DNA of 64,000 bases from Perognathus longimembris pacificus (Eukaryota > Chordata > Mammalia > Rodentia > Heteromyidae). The notes under the pieces are model-generated. The model saw only the letters and a list, made by a program, of their open reading frames with translations, did no database searches and was not told the DNA's origin. Shown here piece after piece: positions 24,343-37,025 of the stretch. Numbering within the stretch: the stretch's first letter is position 1; each line of letters begins with the position of its first letter. Where the stretch lies: positions 94,506,880-94,570,879 of the forward strand of contig NC_063162.1 in assembly GCF_023159225.1 (NCBI RefSeq), in the 5' to 3' direction. Made by a program: the position numbers and the translations under genes.

Positions 24343-27325
24343 ACATTCTCCTGAGGGACTACTTGAATAATCAGGTATAAAACATCACAGTTCTGATGTG
24401 ATGAAGAAAAAGCTTGCCCAGAACTCCTGAACTTATTTACCTTCTCTTTCATGACCACAAATCAGGCTGGGTGCAATAACTAGTGCAGTAGAAGTTGTGC
24501 CTAGATGATTTCTTTCTTTTCTTTTTTCTTTTAATTTTTGGGCCTTGGTTGTGATGTTCTGTTGTTTCAGGTTCTTCAAGCTGAGCCACATAGCATTTGG
24601 TGAAGCCTGTTACTCATTGGGACTTTAGGAATCCAAATACAGGACTACCCTGGGAAGAATAGTCCATTCAGTCATTTATAGTGTTCTTTCTTTTCATAGG
24701 CTTCGGGTCACCTATTTTAATAATAGTTTTAATTTGAAACTATGGCTTGGCCAACACTTTCTCTTGAAGCTAGAAAGGAAAAAAATCTATTCTTGCTATT
24801 CACTATATTGTAAATAAAAGCTTCATTTGGGCAAGAATTACAGTAGAAGGATCCAAATTAGAAAAGTAGGCCTTGAGCCCTTTGTACAGAAATGTGAAAG
24901 CAAGCATCAAGTGAACTGAATATAAGGAAACAAAGATGCTTGCAATGCTCTAATGGTCTTGTCAGGACCAGTTTAGACAAAGAACTGAGGCAGGACCTAG
25001 ACAAATTCTCTTTCAGGCAAGTCTCCTAGTTTAATGATCCAGGCCTTAAAAGGGTCCAAGTAGCCAGAGCTGCTCAGAGGCTTTTAAAAGGAGGCTTTCT
25101 CATTTTATGCCTTTCTTGAGTTATCTTTTGTACCAAAGGGCCTGCAAACTTTAGTCATAAAACCAAACTCTAAGATCAATTGTTTTCCAGTAACAAAGAT
25201 GTTAATGCAATTTTTACAGTGCAATGGATCTCTCAATGTTAGTTCAGACTAATGTTTCCTATTACAAGCAGAACTGGCCTCACAAAGTAATAAATACATA
25301 ATTTGGAAGCATTTCTAGCTTTTCAATATATAAAATTATTGACCTGTGTTACCAGAGAATACTTTACATCTTCTTGTGATCTAAAAGTTCAGAAAGAAAA
25401 TATTTCCTTGAAAGCACGATTTTAATCATCATGAATTCCCATATAGTTTCCCAAATTTTAAACTGTCATGAAAATCTCGCTTTTACCAGTTTCTCTCCTT
25501 TAGTTCATGAAACACTTAAATGCCAGAACTAATTATTGCACGACAAGAATGTACTGAATTTCGTCTCAAAGGAATAAATAACAATATTAGCAAAAAGCAT
25601 AATTTCTACTTGGAATGTGAAGTTTGGTTAGAAAGAATACAATAAGTGTTAAGTAGACAAGCGTATGAAGCTACACTAAACCAGGATCAAAGCAGCACCA
25701 GTTGAGTGATATTATGTCAGGTACTGTTATTATTTACGAAATTCTGACAGCCGTGAGGGTGACCAAGCACAGAATCCTAGGAGGAAGATTTAAACATATT
25801 GTTTATAAATTTTGTATCAATTATTAATTGAATTCTCCAGAAAATTATTTTATAAAGGTTTTATGATTAGGAAAGAAGAAAATTTAGAATGCTACGAATC
25901 CACAAGGTCTTATTTTAACAGAATGAAATATCAATTCTCTATTGGGTGATGAATGAATACCTAACTGGAGACTTATGTTCTCAATTGCAATATTTAATTT
26001 TTGTGCTTCACAAGTGCTAATGTATTACAATACAGTGTATTACATTACAATTGTACAATGTCTCACAAAGTCTCTGTAGTTTAGGAACTCTATTATGTCT
26101 GTTGCACATGTCACCAAACTGAGGCCTACAGTTATTAACCTGTTTATATTCAGACATTAGGAAAGTAAAGTGGTTTTCAAAGCTTTCACATACCTACCAT
26201 ACGACCTGTAAATGATAACATTAGCAGTGGTAACAAATGAATAACTGCTTCTGGAAATAGCAAAGTAGCTTGTACATAATTAGACTAATGGCAATATTCA
26301 GCTATTAGGAAAAGCTAAATAAAATGCAAAGCAGAGAAAAAGCCAACTGAATGGATTGCTTAGAAACCAAGAACACTTTACAGAAGGAAAGTGCAATGAA
26401 GTAAGTCATGTATTTGACACTGAAATTATTTACTAGACATTTAGTATCTCAAGACTCAGCACAGAAAGAAGCTATCAGAAATTAAAAGGTTAATGTAACC
26501 AAACTGAATCTGAGAAGAAAAATTTAAAATTCTAACTCCCAGACCAAGACTGGAAGAGCAAAGATTTTTTTTTTAAACTCCACGAGATATCAGAAAATAA
26601 AGACAAATAAACCTACAATGCTATAAAGTCTAGTAACGGATTTCCTAACAAAAGTATTTACACTAGAATAGGAATATAGTAGTACCTATTGAGTAGTATT
26701 ATTATAGATTATTATTACTTTATTTAAGGCATATTTAAAAAAATAGAAAATTGTTAATAAACAGCTAAAATGAAACAATTTTTATTTACTTCATATTACA
26801 TGGAGTAAATGATTGTGTAACTCAGTGGATACCAAAAGCAGGCCTTCATGAATTCAGACACTTTTTAAAAGCAATCCTTCATAGGAAAAATATATACTAG
26901 AAATAACTATCCTTCAAAGACACTGAATTCGAACTGAATTCTAATTAAATTATTTCAATTTTTACTTAAAACAACACAATTATTCTGATATAATAAAAAT
27001 AAAGCAAAACTCTGGAATTTGAGAAGATATATGTGATTTAAAACGAAGAGTAAAACCAAACAAACATTTTCCAGTATAGAAATAGACATTAAGTGATTCA
27101 AATATTGGACTTATGAGAGGTGACTTTACATATAGTTATAACTAATATGCTTAAGAGAAATAGGCACAATAGTTAAAATGTTGCTAGAGAAGAGGAATCT
27201 ATATAGTAGTAGCAGACTGAAATTATAATTCTGAAAACTGAAATTTGAAGTTAGGTGTTAATAATGGTAAATATTATAAACAGTATATGTGCAATAAAAA
27301 CACATCAATTATGAGAGAGAAAAAC
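24343..27325. other. Unique AT-rich, repeat-poor segment
   Basis: Apart from a possible degraded minus-strand SINE at about 24505-24660 ('gggccttgg', 'gctgagccacatag'), I see no repeat or gene across nearly 3 kb. Confidence 0.45.
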
Positions 27326-27326
27326 T

Positions 27327-27545
27327 TTTATTTTTGTCAGTCAAAGCCTGAGCACTGTTCCTGAGCTCTTTCATTAAAGGCTAACAGTCTATAACTTGGA
27401 GCCATAGCACTACTTCTGACTTTCTGGTGCTAAATTAGAGATAAATCTTAAGCACTTTTCTGCCACAAATGGTTTTGAATCATGATCCTCAGATCTCAAC
27501 CTCCTGAATAGCTAGGATTATAGGCATTAGCCACCAGTTCCAGGC
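27327..27545 (-). repeat. Composite B1/ID-like (Geo-type) SINE
   Basis: Same order as 17580-17804 on the minus strand: B1-like 'ataatcctagctattcagga' core near 27505-27525, then the linker and the ID-like half ending near 27335. Moderately diverged. Confidence 0.7.
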
Positions 27546-28140
27546 AGGAGAACTTTTGAAAACCAAAAATTTAGAGATTATTTTAAAAGCAATCAGACAA
27601 GGTATCCGTATTGCTTTATGAGTTCCAAAAAAAGACTGGTAGCCCAGTATTCAAGAGAAGGTGTAATGAGACCTTTAAAAATGCTAAAGGTAATACTAGG
27701 AACCTATAATCCTATAAGCAAGTATAAATATTTGTGAAAGAAAGAAAACATGTGGTGGAATCTTAGAATTCACAAATATATCACTCCAAGGAGACCACTA
27801 TTGAAATAAAACTGACTTCTCAGAATGTGTAGAGTTCAATGCTATATAGCGAGAATACTTGACTCATTTTCCCTCATAATAACATATAACTTCTGCTGAA
27901 CACACACCACATTTGAACAAATCCAAAATGTTTACTTACATATATTAACTTTTACCTCACTTTCTGAGTAGCATTTGCTTTTGGGAATTATGGTCTCACC
28001 CAATTAAGGGGAGAGAAACATCTAGCAGATCATACAACTAAAACACAACCAACAGTAACAGGATCCACTTGGGGCTTTTCTGCATCAATTGAGCTGCCTC
28101 ATTTGCATGCTGCAATAAAAACTTTTGCCTTGGAGATTCT
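27546..28140. other. Unique AT-rich intergenic DNA
   Basis: Nothing recognised. Confidence 0.5.
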
Positions 28141-28141
28141 T

Positions 28142-28348
28142 GGGTTGGGGATATGGCCTAATGGCAAGAGTGCTTGCCTCGTTACACATGAGGACCTGGG
28201 TTCAATTCCCCAGTACCACATATACAGAAAACGGCCAGAAGTGGCACTGTGGCTCAAGTGGCAGAGTGCTAGCCTTGAGCAAAAAGAAGCCAGGGACAAT
28301 GCTCAGGCCCTGAGTCCAAGCCCCAGGACTGGCCAAAAAAAAAAAAAA
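28142..28348 (+). repeat. Dimeric ID-type SINE with poly(A)
   Basis: Near-consensus copy: head 'gggttggggatatggcctaa', box B region 'gggttcaattccccagtacc', second monomer 'gtggctcaagtggcagagtg', ending 'aggactggcc' plus 14 A. The overlapping open frames on both strands (28099-28360) are SINE-derived. Confidence 0.92.
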
Positions 28349-28401
28349 TCTCATGTGTGAAATTATTTTAAAAGGCTGAAAGAAAATAATTAGCAGAAAA
28401 T

Positions 28402-28440
28402 AATAATAATAATAATAATAATATATAATAATAATAGTAA
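28402..28440. repeat. (AAT)n microsatellite
   Basis: About 12 AAT units, slightly interrupted. Confidence 0.9.
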
Positions 28441-28499
28441 TTAGCAGGCAAGTGAATATTCCATTCAGTCATGTTGTTCTTCTGCTCAAGAACTTATTG

Positions 28500-28700
28500 C
28501 TTGATTTATTGACAAGACTGAGGTTTGAATTAAGAGCCAGGGCACTGTCTTTTAGCTCTTTTCACTCAAGGATGGTGCTCAACTATACAAACTACAGCTC
28601 CATTTCACTTTCATCTTCTGAGTAGTTATTTGGAGATGTGTATCCTGCCTGAGGCTGGGTTTGAACTGTCATCCTTAGATCTTCTAAGTTGGGTTACAGA
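28500..28700 (-). repeat. Degraded composite SINE
   Basis: Weak minus-strand match: ID-like part near 28510-28580 ('ggtttgaattaagagccagg') and B1-like part near 28640-28690 ('gaggctgggtttgaactgtc'). Confidence 0.45.
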
Positions 28701-28718
28701 ACAAGTTGATTTTTTAAA

Positions 28719-28990
28719 GGATATTAGAACTAGGGAAGGGAAAGGGAATATCAAAATTGAAAGACAAAGGATAAAAAGACAAACGACTCCAAAAGCAATA
28801 CTTCAAAAACCATTTGGTGTAAACCAACTGAACAACTCATAGGGGGGAGAAGGAAAAGGGGAAAGGGGAGGGGGAAGAGGAGGGAGGAGGCAACAAATTG
28901 TATAAGAAGTGTACCCACTGCCTTACATATGAAATTGTAACCCCTCTGTACATCATTTTGACATTAAATAATTATTCAGAAAAAAAATTC
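28719..28990 (+). mobile_element. L1 3' UTR fragment (lineage A)
   Basis: Starts in the 3' UTR at 'attagaactagggaagggaa', has the polypurine tract near 28850-28890, and ends 'ctgtacatcattttgacatt' with an A-rich tail. It includes only UTR, so it is severely 5'-truncated. Confidence 0.85.
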
Positions 28991-29239
28991 ACTCTAGTGG
29001 AACTTCTATCTTTGTGCAAGTATCGTTTTCTTAATTTCATTTACTTATCTATCTTTTCTGTTTTAGGTCAATGAAGATGAAAAAGTAAATGACTTTCACA
29101 GAGAAAGCCCTTCACAAAAATCAACCTGCCCAACAGAGATTGCTTTTAAAGTTCTAATATGGACTATTCTTACTATTCTTATTTCTAGGCCAGTGGGTGG
29201 GTGAGTTTAGCTGCTGGCAATAAAAATATCAGTGGTTGC

Positions 29240-29366
29240 TAGAGGGAGGGAGGGAGGGAGGGAGAGAAAGAGAGAAAGAAGAAGAAGAAGGAGGAGGAGA
29301 AGGAGGAGGAGGAGGAAGTGGAGGAGGAGGAGGAGCAGGAGGACGGAGGGAGGGAGGGAGGGAGGA
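29240..29366. repeat. GA/GGA purine-rich microsatellite
   Basis: (GGGA)n, (GAA)n and (GGA)n blocks in succession. They create low-complexity Glu/Gly and Ser/Pro open frames on the two strands that are not genes. Confidence 0.95.
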
Positions 29367-29369
29367 AGA

Positions 29370-30900
29370 GTTGATTAAACAGGAAAGTGAATTCGTCCTC
29401 TATGACACTATGGGAATGAACAAATGTCATTATGTGTTTGACAAAACCTATGAAATGCAGGAAGTAACATCAGCAAGATAGTGGAATATGTTTCCAGTAT
29501 TCATCTTGTCCATTACAATATGAATACCCATCAACCCCATAAATATCTTTATAAGAGTTATTCAGGAGAATGATCACCATAGGGTGAACACATATGTAGT
29601 AAAAGTCCCATTGGAGAACTTAACAATGACAAGTCACATATCAGATCCTCCTCAAGCTGTATAGTACAAGTGAAGTGCTATGCTTGGGGCAAGGAGAGAG
29701 GAAAGTGAATATTTGTCATCATCATAGATCCTGGCATGGTGCCAAGTCCAGCTGCTGTAGAACCCCCAGAACCCTGACTTCTAATATTCAGATCCATCAC
29801 ACTCCATTCACATGGCTACAGGTACCAGGGTCATTCTAGCCAGGCAGGGGACTTTCCTTATTATGTGGTCAAAGAATCATATCTGTGAGAATGACCAGAG
29901 TAGAAACTTTCTATGGGGATTTGTGATCTGTCCATGGAATCACGCCCCAAATCATGAATGCTTGGACATATGTAGCTTCTGACAAGTTCCAAACCTTCTC
30001 TAGAATAAGTCTCATCTCAGGATACTTTGTATCTTTTGAATATCTAGGAAGCCATTGATAGCCAAGGACATTCCTCCGGATGGAAACACAACCAGATAAA
30101 CAGTGAGGAATAGGAGCTACTTCTCATTTCTGGAGAAGAAAGAAAGAGGGCAGTTGTTCTACTATGCAGCGTTTTAGAGTGTCTATCCATGTGAACTATC
30201 CATAAGGGAAAGCATCCTCCCTCTGACCTGAGGTCAGCAGGTGTCACTCTTGGAAGACATCTGAAACTGGGTTCCCTCAGAGCCTTGCTCTTGGATCTTC
30301 TTCTGTCTCCAGGTTAACCACTGGTTGTACATTTTGTAGTCTGGGATGATCTCCTTGCCTCTTGGTGTCTGCCCCATACCCAGTAGGATGATTTATGTAG
30401 ATGATTTATTTACACAAATGGCCTTCAATATTAAGTGGGTTGTTAAGGCCTCCAGTTTTAGAATATCATGAGGAAAATATGACATAGTCTTGAAAGTAGA
30501 AAGGAAGAGACCAGAAGGCAGTCTTTGGCCCAGCAGAGAGGGCAAGGACAGAGCTAGCCCCTTTGGCAGATTTACGTCATAGCATCAAAATGTTACTGGT
30601 AGTTGTGGTTGTTGAAGATGTTTCTTGTTTTATGAGTTCTTGGTAAAAAGCTGAAATTGGGATACAGACCAAGATATAATCAAAGGAGCTTGGAGAATAA
30701 GAACATAGTAAAGAATGATTTATTAGGCAAGCAGAACTCTACTGTAAGGAGTAAGGAGAGCAGTTGAGGCCAGGACTAGCTGCCTAAAAAAGGGGCAATA
30801 CACTTCCAGGAATGTGGCAGGGGGTTCAGGAAGAGATTGACTACCTCTCCTTATTTTTGACAGAGGATTCTATTAACTCTTCTGTCCAGTCTTCCCTCCA
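29370..30900. other. Unassigned intergenic DNA, moderately GC
   Basis: No element or gene could be named. The block 29690-30380 is less AT-rich than its flanks and could be an ancient repeat or a decayed retrocopy. The short minus-strand frame 30044-30247 is not recognisable. Confidence 0.4.
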
Positions 30901-30902
30901 AC

Positions 30903-30972
30903 CATGACCTTCCCTAACTCCATCTACTGAATAACTGAGATTGCAGGCATGAGCCACTGTACCTCAGCAGGA
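30903..30972 (-). repeat. B1-like SINE fragment
   Basis: Minus-strand B1 5' end: 'caggcatgagccactgtacc' on the plus strand preceded by 'actgaataactgagattg'. Confidence 0.55.
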
Positions 30973-31084
30973 GGATATTGCTAATCATGATGTCAAGAAA
31001 AATTAAAGAATAATATTGTATCTCAATGCAGTTAAGGGAAAACATATTCCCATACACTTTTGCAAGAATTATAAACTTCAGGGA

Positions 31085-31452
31085 AGTGCAGGGTGATTTA
31101 CATGCCTGTAATCCCAGCTATGTGGGAGGCAGAAATAGGATATTATGATTCGTAGCTAGCTTGGGCAAAAATGTTAGTGAGCAGACATCATCTAAACAAA
31201 CAAATTACACTGAAAATCTCCCACAAAACACAACAATAACAAGGCAAGCCAATAGTGGTGGAGCTATTTGGAAGATAGTTGTATGAGAATTGTGATCTGA
31301 GGTTAGTTAGCTTGAGCAAAATTGTGAAAGTATACCTGAAAAATAAACTAAATTAACTAAACTAAAAGGGATAGGGGTATGACTCAAGTAGTAAAGCGCT
31401 TGCTTAACAAAAGCAAAGCCCTGAGTTCAAACCCCAGAACCATGAAAAATAA
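31085..31452 (+). repeat. Composite SINE (B1-like units plus ID-like 3' end)
   Basis: B1-like 'tgcctgtaatcccagctatg' at about 31101-31125, then a second weaker B1-like block. It ends with a clear ID-like unit at 31370-31445 ('ctgagttcaaaccccagaac'). Confidence 0.7.
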
Positions 31453-34400
31453 ACTGGTAATTCATAATATACTGTGAGTAAATATTTTTAGGAAAAATAT
31501 GGAAATAGAAATACAGATTTTATTCCTTCAAAATTTCTACTGATAAACATGTTTGCAGAACTAGTCTAATTATATTACACATTATATAATATTTCAAAAA
31601 ACATATGACTTCATGAATCATTTTTGCAATGTGATTACTAAAATATTGTACAATTAGCTACACATTCTAATCCTATATTCAAATGTGCTCACTTTACCAA
31701 TGGGCTCAGGAAGTACACAAATTCCAGGAGCTGAACTAAAGGTATCTTATTTAATTATAAAATGCTTCTTTGCCATTAAGGATACTGTGTGTGTCTATGT
31801 CAGTAACTTTTCAATATCATTTCCACTTACTTATATTAATATATAATTTGTCCTTAAAAAGATATTTTTGAATAACAAAATACTTCTCAATGAATATGCT
31901 TCTTAACTAAGATTAATCACAGGTTTTTAAGAAACATGCCAAAATCTTGGGCTTTCCAAGAAGTATGTATCTGAATAACAAATCAACTTTAATTAACTAG
32001 TGGTCCCCATGTCTTTTAATTGCCTCTTGCTCCATTCCTATCTTCTCATGTGTCTTTTTCTCTATTTCTATCTCTGCTTTTGTCACACATACACATACAC
32101 ATACACAGACACAGACACACACATACCCACAGGCACACACACATACCACATAACATACTACACCACATTCTTATTCAAATGAGGAAACAGGAAATGACAA
32201 AGACCACTGAATATCTATCTTTCTTCCAAACAGAGTTATTGTAACTAATAATACCACTATGCAGTTCAGATGCTCCTAGAAAGCCTGGGTATTCTTTTTT
32301 CAGTCTCTTGAATGTGATGTGCTTAGTTTATAATTTGAAAAGTAACATATAATGTTTCCTAATGACAATAACAACAATGATTGGCTAGGATCTTACTAAG
32401 TACAAAACATACAGTTTGACCTTGATTTTACAAATTAATAATTCATGACTTTAAAGAAAATCACCACTAAATTATGACATTCCAAAAAGATGAAAAAGGT
32501 CCAATTGGATATTGCTATTTTTCTTTTCAATTGGCTTAAAATTAAATGGAAATAACCCAAAGCATCATCAAACTTCACTTAAATAATGAAGTAGCATTGT
32601 CTGAATATATTTAATAGTTCAATGCAAGGCAAAATTATGCCTTTTCAATTATTTGAAGAATTCACAACTACTTAGTGTTGTTATTCTACTCTATCTTTAT
32701 AACTAAAATAATTTCTGAAATGTGTTATCTGAGATTAGCTGTGCCTTCTCCCCTAATTTGAACAAAAATAATTAGAAAGGCACATGCACTAGCTTCCAGT
32801 TTATGCAAGTTCATTTATTTGAAATCCCTTGAGCACCTCCAATTAGAAAACAAGTTTTTGAGTTAATATCCTTCAATTGTTAAAAACTTGCGTCACTGCA
32901 AGAGCTCAGTGAAATGTAAAGGTCCCAGCACGCGGGCCGTTGATTGTGAGGGGATGTGATTGTTCCACATTTAGACTGGAAAGGGTTAGGAACTCTGCTT
33001 CCCAATGTGCTTAATGAATGAAAGGGAAATTGGACCCCTGAGCCCAAGTCAATGACCTAAGGGAGTGAAAAATGTTAACAGGTTAACAAGGGTAAAAGTT
33101 CTTGGCCACAATTCCCAGCAGAAGTGAATGACCAAAGGACTGCTCTACCTCTATCTAAATATCCTCTATTAATTCATTTCTTCTTAGGAAAAAATTCTAC
33201 ATCATTCTAGTTACTAGTCACGTTACTAGTGTTGACTAGCCTAAACTGTATGTCTATTTCCCATTGCTACTAATTTGCTAATTCATGGATATATTTTGTT
33301 TCAATATTTTAATACACTTAATTTAAATTTACCAAGATCCAGTTTATCATCCAATAAGATCTTAAATATCCAGGGTGTATGCATTTATTGTAGTAGGCAA
33401 AGTCAGGAATGTCAGTTTTATAGTGACACAGTAAGAGATTCTTTGATTTTGAATTAGTCCAAAGGGGGCTTGGAGATTTTTACCTAGCTTAAAGTGAGGA
33501 TGATTTCAAACTTCTGTTTAAAATTTTTTTTTTTTGTTTTTTTACTTGAAAGGAGTCTTCTTGGCCACTGTCAAGCCACCAGCCTGCTCATGGTCCCAGA
33601 TATACAATCCTTCATTGGTTGTTGGTGAGTCACTTGGTGAGGAATCTTATCTAACACCTGCCTTATCTTTAACATCCTTTTCAACTTCTTGTAGAAAACA
33701 ATACCCCAAGGAAAAAAATTGGGCCCACTCCAGTTTTGAAACACCTGCCTTAGAGATAAAGACTATAATTTTAGGCACTTGTAGTGACTGATTCACTTTT
33801 GGACTGGAATTTGTTCTGCGTGCTTTGAGTATCCGCTCACTTTCCCAAACACGTGCTTGGCATCGGTCTTACTTCAGCTGAGTAAATTACAAAACGACAA
33901 GAACATGACTGTAGCACACAATCTTTGATGGTTCAAAGTAAATGCGTTTTACAAGTTGGAGAAATAATACAACATCAGCTCTAAGAATAATCTTGTATGA
34001 CTTAATTCCGAAGTGATACTGATAACCTTCAACTTAAAGCTAAAGAGGATATCACAGACTTGTGTGACGACTGTGAACCAAAATAAAATAATAAAAAAGC
34101 TAAATAAAAAGGCAGGCAGTATCTACACAGCTGGAAAGGCAAGGAACCAGTTTTACTTGGGCTATTAAGAAAATTCACAGTTAACTGAATAAAAAATATT
34201 TATTCTACCTCGTTTATTTTCCCCTTGATATTCAGATGTATTCCACATTGGTGCTAATGAAGAGGTTATTTTAGGGGCATAAATTTATTTTAAGACCCTG
34301 TGTCAATTTGATATATAAATATCAGTAATTACGGAGCAATTATATAACTCACCCCATTATACTGTATGCTTGTATTGATTTTTTTTATATTTGCTTTTCT

Positions 34401-34865
34401 CCTCATGCGTAAGTACTTTGATCATAGACAGAAGATAATCCTGGCCTTAATGAAGGCAGAATCCAGATTCCCAGAAGTTATCTAGGAAAAAAAAAACACA
34501 GTAGGGAAAATTAACTAACTTCAGAGAGCTTGCCTGGGAAAATCAAATTCAATAGGCAATAGCAAATGCCACAATACTAAAAACAACTATTATAAAATAG
34601 GTTTAAAAAATCCTCATGTTCTCAGCAGGTCTGCTGAAACCTTTGTGCTCTTGGGACTCAGCAGATACTAATTGGATGAAAAGAAAGGGCAGAGGTCAAA
34701 TAAGTCACAAAATGGCAAGGATGCATGCACTGGGATAAGTTGTAGTTCAGTTCTGTCCTAGCAATGAAAATATCAAGAAGAGCCAGATGACTGCATTGCT
34801 CTAGACTTAGAGAAATTAAAGCCCTCATACATTGCTAGGGATACAAAATAGCTCAGCCATTTTGG
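31453..34865. other. Unique, repeat-poor segment
   Basis: Nearly 3.4 kb with no recognisable interspersed repeat except a CA-rich microsatellite at about 32085-32155. No gene recognised; the short frames at 32000-32244, 33275-33457 and 33534-33791 look like chance. Confidence 0.45.
32085..32155. repeat. Imperfect (CACATA)n/(CA)n microsatellite
   Basis: Alternating cacata, cacaga and caca units. Confidence 0.85.
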
Positions 34866-34869
34866 AAAA

Positions 34870-35013
34870 CACCACCTTGTCTGGCTTTTTTCTAATCATT
34901 TTGAGGTAAGTCTCTGAAGGGCTTTTTTGCCCAGGCTGTATTTGAACTGTGAGTCTCAGGTCTCTCACCCTTTAATAACTAGGATAAGAGGAATGAACTG
35001 TGGATGCTGGCTT
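34870..35013 (-). repeat. B1-like SINE
   Basis: Minus-strand B1-like half with 'ttttgcccaggctgtatttg' and 'gaactgtgagtctcagg' on the plus strand. Confidence 0.55.
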
Positions 35014-35084
35014 TGAGTATCTTCTCATTAGGTTTTGAGAGGATTTAGAACCTCTCAAGGATAATTAATTATCCTTTTACAGAA

Positions 35085-35570
35085 ATGTCCACTCAAGCAG
35101 CAGTCAGTAACTGTTGGCTGGGGAGGCTGTGGGCCCTGCGATCCCCTCTGGGCCCGGGTGGCAGCCTATTTGTGGCTGAGGGGGCACAGGTGGAAGGATT
35201 GGCTGCTGGAAGTGGGGTAGGTTCAGAGCTCAGTGCGGGGAGGAAGCTTGGAGGCCAGGAGGGGGGACAGGGAGGAAAGAGTTGGGGTCCCCAGAAGCTG
35301 GCTTTTTTGGAGGGGTGGGAGGGCAGCAGGAATATTTGGGTGTGTGGGCTGCTGCCATGGAGGTGAGCAGATTGCAGGAGTGAGGGCAGGAGGAGGGGAG
35401 GGATGGCAGGGAGGAGGAGGGACAGCAGAGAGGAGGAGAGACGGTCTGGGAGCAGGCCAGATGTGAGGAGAGGAATGGGGGTCTCCAAGCCCTGGGGGAC
35501 ACATTTGTGAGGGAAACCAAGCTGTCCTGAAGCTTACACTAATGGAAGAGGGGGAAGATGACAAATGGGC
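35085..35570. other. GC-rich, purine-biased island
   Basis: A locally GC-rich stretch (gggcccgggtggc, repeated gggagg/gaggagg) inside AT-rich DNA. Several overlapping open frames on both strands (longest 131 residues at 35093-35488 minus, Pro/Ser/Leu-rich) follow from the biased composition. None resembles a known protein. CpG content is modest, so it is not a strong promoter candidate. Confidence 0.5.
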
Positions 35571-35572
35571 AT

Positions 35573-35783
35573 GGTTTTATTTTATTGTTTAACACTAACG
35601 ATTGAACTAGGGGCTTGGACTTGCTGGGCAAGTGATCTACTTTTTGAGCCACACCTCCAGCCCCTTTTAATTGTTTTTCAGGTAGGATCTTGTGGTTATT
35701 GTCCAGGCTAGCTGCAGATTGTAATCCTCCTATCTTCCACTCCCAAGTAGCTGGGACTACAGGTAAGAATCACCTTGTCTGGA
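35573..35783 (-). repeat. Composite SINE, first of a cluster of three
   Basis: Minus-strand ID-like part near 35595-35665 ('gagccacacctccagcccc') then B1-like part ending 'tagctgggactacagg' near 35750. Confidence 0.7.
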
Positions 35784-35799
35784 ATTAAAAAAATAAAAA

Positions 35800-36023
35800 T
35801 TTTGGTGGCAGTACTGGGGCTTGACCTCAACTCTTTTTGTTCAGAGCTGAGCTCCACCACTTGAGAAAGCCTCTAGTTTCAGGGCTTTTTTTTTTTCCCC
35901 TGGCTTATTGGAGATAAAGGGTCTCACAGATTTGTCTGCCTGCACTGGCTTCAAACTGAGATCCTCAGCTCCAAGCCTCTGGAGTAGCTAGGATTATAGG
36001 CATGAGGCACTGGCAGCTGGCCT
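35800..36023 (-). repeat. Composite Geo-type SINE, second of a cluster
   Basis: ID-like half 35800-35880 and B1-like half 35940-36022 ('gtagctaggattataggcat') on the minus strand, with a T-run at 35887-35897 in between. Confidence 0.75.
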
Positions 36024-36024
36024 G

Positions 36025-36147
36025 ATTTATTTGTGGAGCTAAAGGTCTTGTTAACTTTTTACCTTGGCATGCCTTGAATTGACATCCACCTATCTCTGCC
36101 TCCTTCCCATGTAGCTTGGATTAGAGGAGTGAGCCACCAAACCCAGA
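36025..36147 (-). repeat. B1-like SINE, third of a cluster
   Basis: Minus-strand B1 core: 'cttgaattgacatccaccta' and 'tagaggagtgagccacc' on the plus strand. Confidence 0.65.
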
Positions 36148-36159
36148 TAGCAAATGCTC

Positions 36160-36640
36160 TTATTTCCTGCAGGGGAGAAATGTACCATAGTGAGAAATTA
36201 TGGGGGAAATAGGGTGACACGCTGACTGCAGAGATAAGCAGAGCAAGCAAGGGGGAGCAGCATGTGCAAAGGCCCTGGTGGGCAAGTGCGCATGCTCAAG
36301 AAATGGCTACGAGGTGAGGTAGGGAGAATGGCTTGCAGAGGTGGGGTTGAAGGTAATTCTGCAGTCACATAAGGGTTGTATAAGATATTTTGGTATTTCC
36401 TCTGAGCCAGAAGGAACTTTTTGGGAGGCTAGGTGGGCAACGAAGAGGGAAACCAATCAGTTCAGGTGGATGAGAATGACAAGGAAACCAGCATAATGGC
36501 AGGAGGTAGAGAAGTGAGCAGATTCTGGGGGTCATCTGAAAGCAGAGCCCAGGCTATTCCTAGGAACTTAGTTGTGTCACTGATGGAGAGAAGAGTCAAG
36601 GATGGCTTGAGCGACAGTAAAGGAGGCCAAGCAGGGCCTC
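36160..36640 (+). repeat. Probable ancient interspersed repeat (unnamed)
   Basis: Blocks such as 'agcatgtgcaaaggccctgg', 'gaagtgagcagattctgggg' and 'agagtcaaggatggcttga' recur in order in a mammalian-wide ancient repeat that I remember by its phrases but cannot name with certainty. The open frame 36433-36711 has no familiar protein features. Confidence 0.4.
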
Positions 36641-36981
36641 CTTTGATCCTGACCCGCCCAGTCCTTCCTCCCACTGCCTCAGTTGTGTGTGCCTCAGGCC
36701 CGCATTGCTAGACAACACCCGCCCCCCAGGGCTGGAATAAAAGTCTTGTGTCAATAAGAATAAAAAGAAGAAATGTCTGTTCAAACATTTTATCCATTTT
36801 TATGGATGTGCTTATCTATCTCTTGGTTAGATAGGGTTTTATTTTAAGTCCTTTACCAGTTACATAATATGCAATGATTTAAAATTTTTCTTGATGAGAT
36901 TTCCTGGAAGTAGGTAGTAATATTATTGTTGTCCCCTCGTGTATAAAGAGCTACTTTTCTCCAGGCTGGTTGATCATTGTG

Positions 36982-37025
<44 letters not shown>

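Noticed and set aside
29236..29481. Glu/Gly-rich (plus) and Ser/Pro-rich (minus) open frames
   Set aside because: They are translations of a purine microsatellite, not genes.
35093..35564. Three overlapping Pro/Ser/Leu-rich minus-strand frames
   Set aside because: They follow from the GC and purine bias of the segment. None resembles a known protein.
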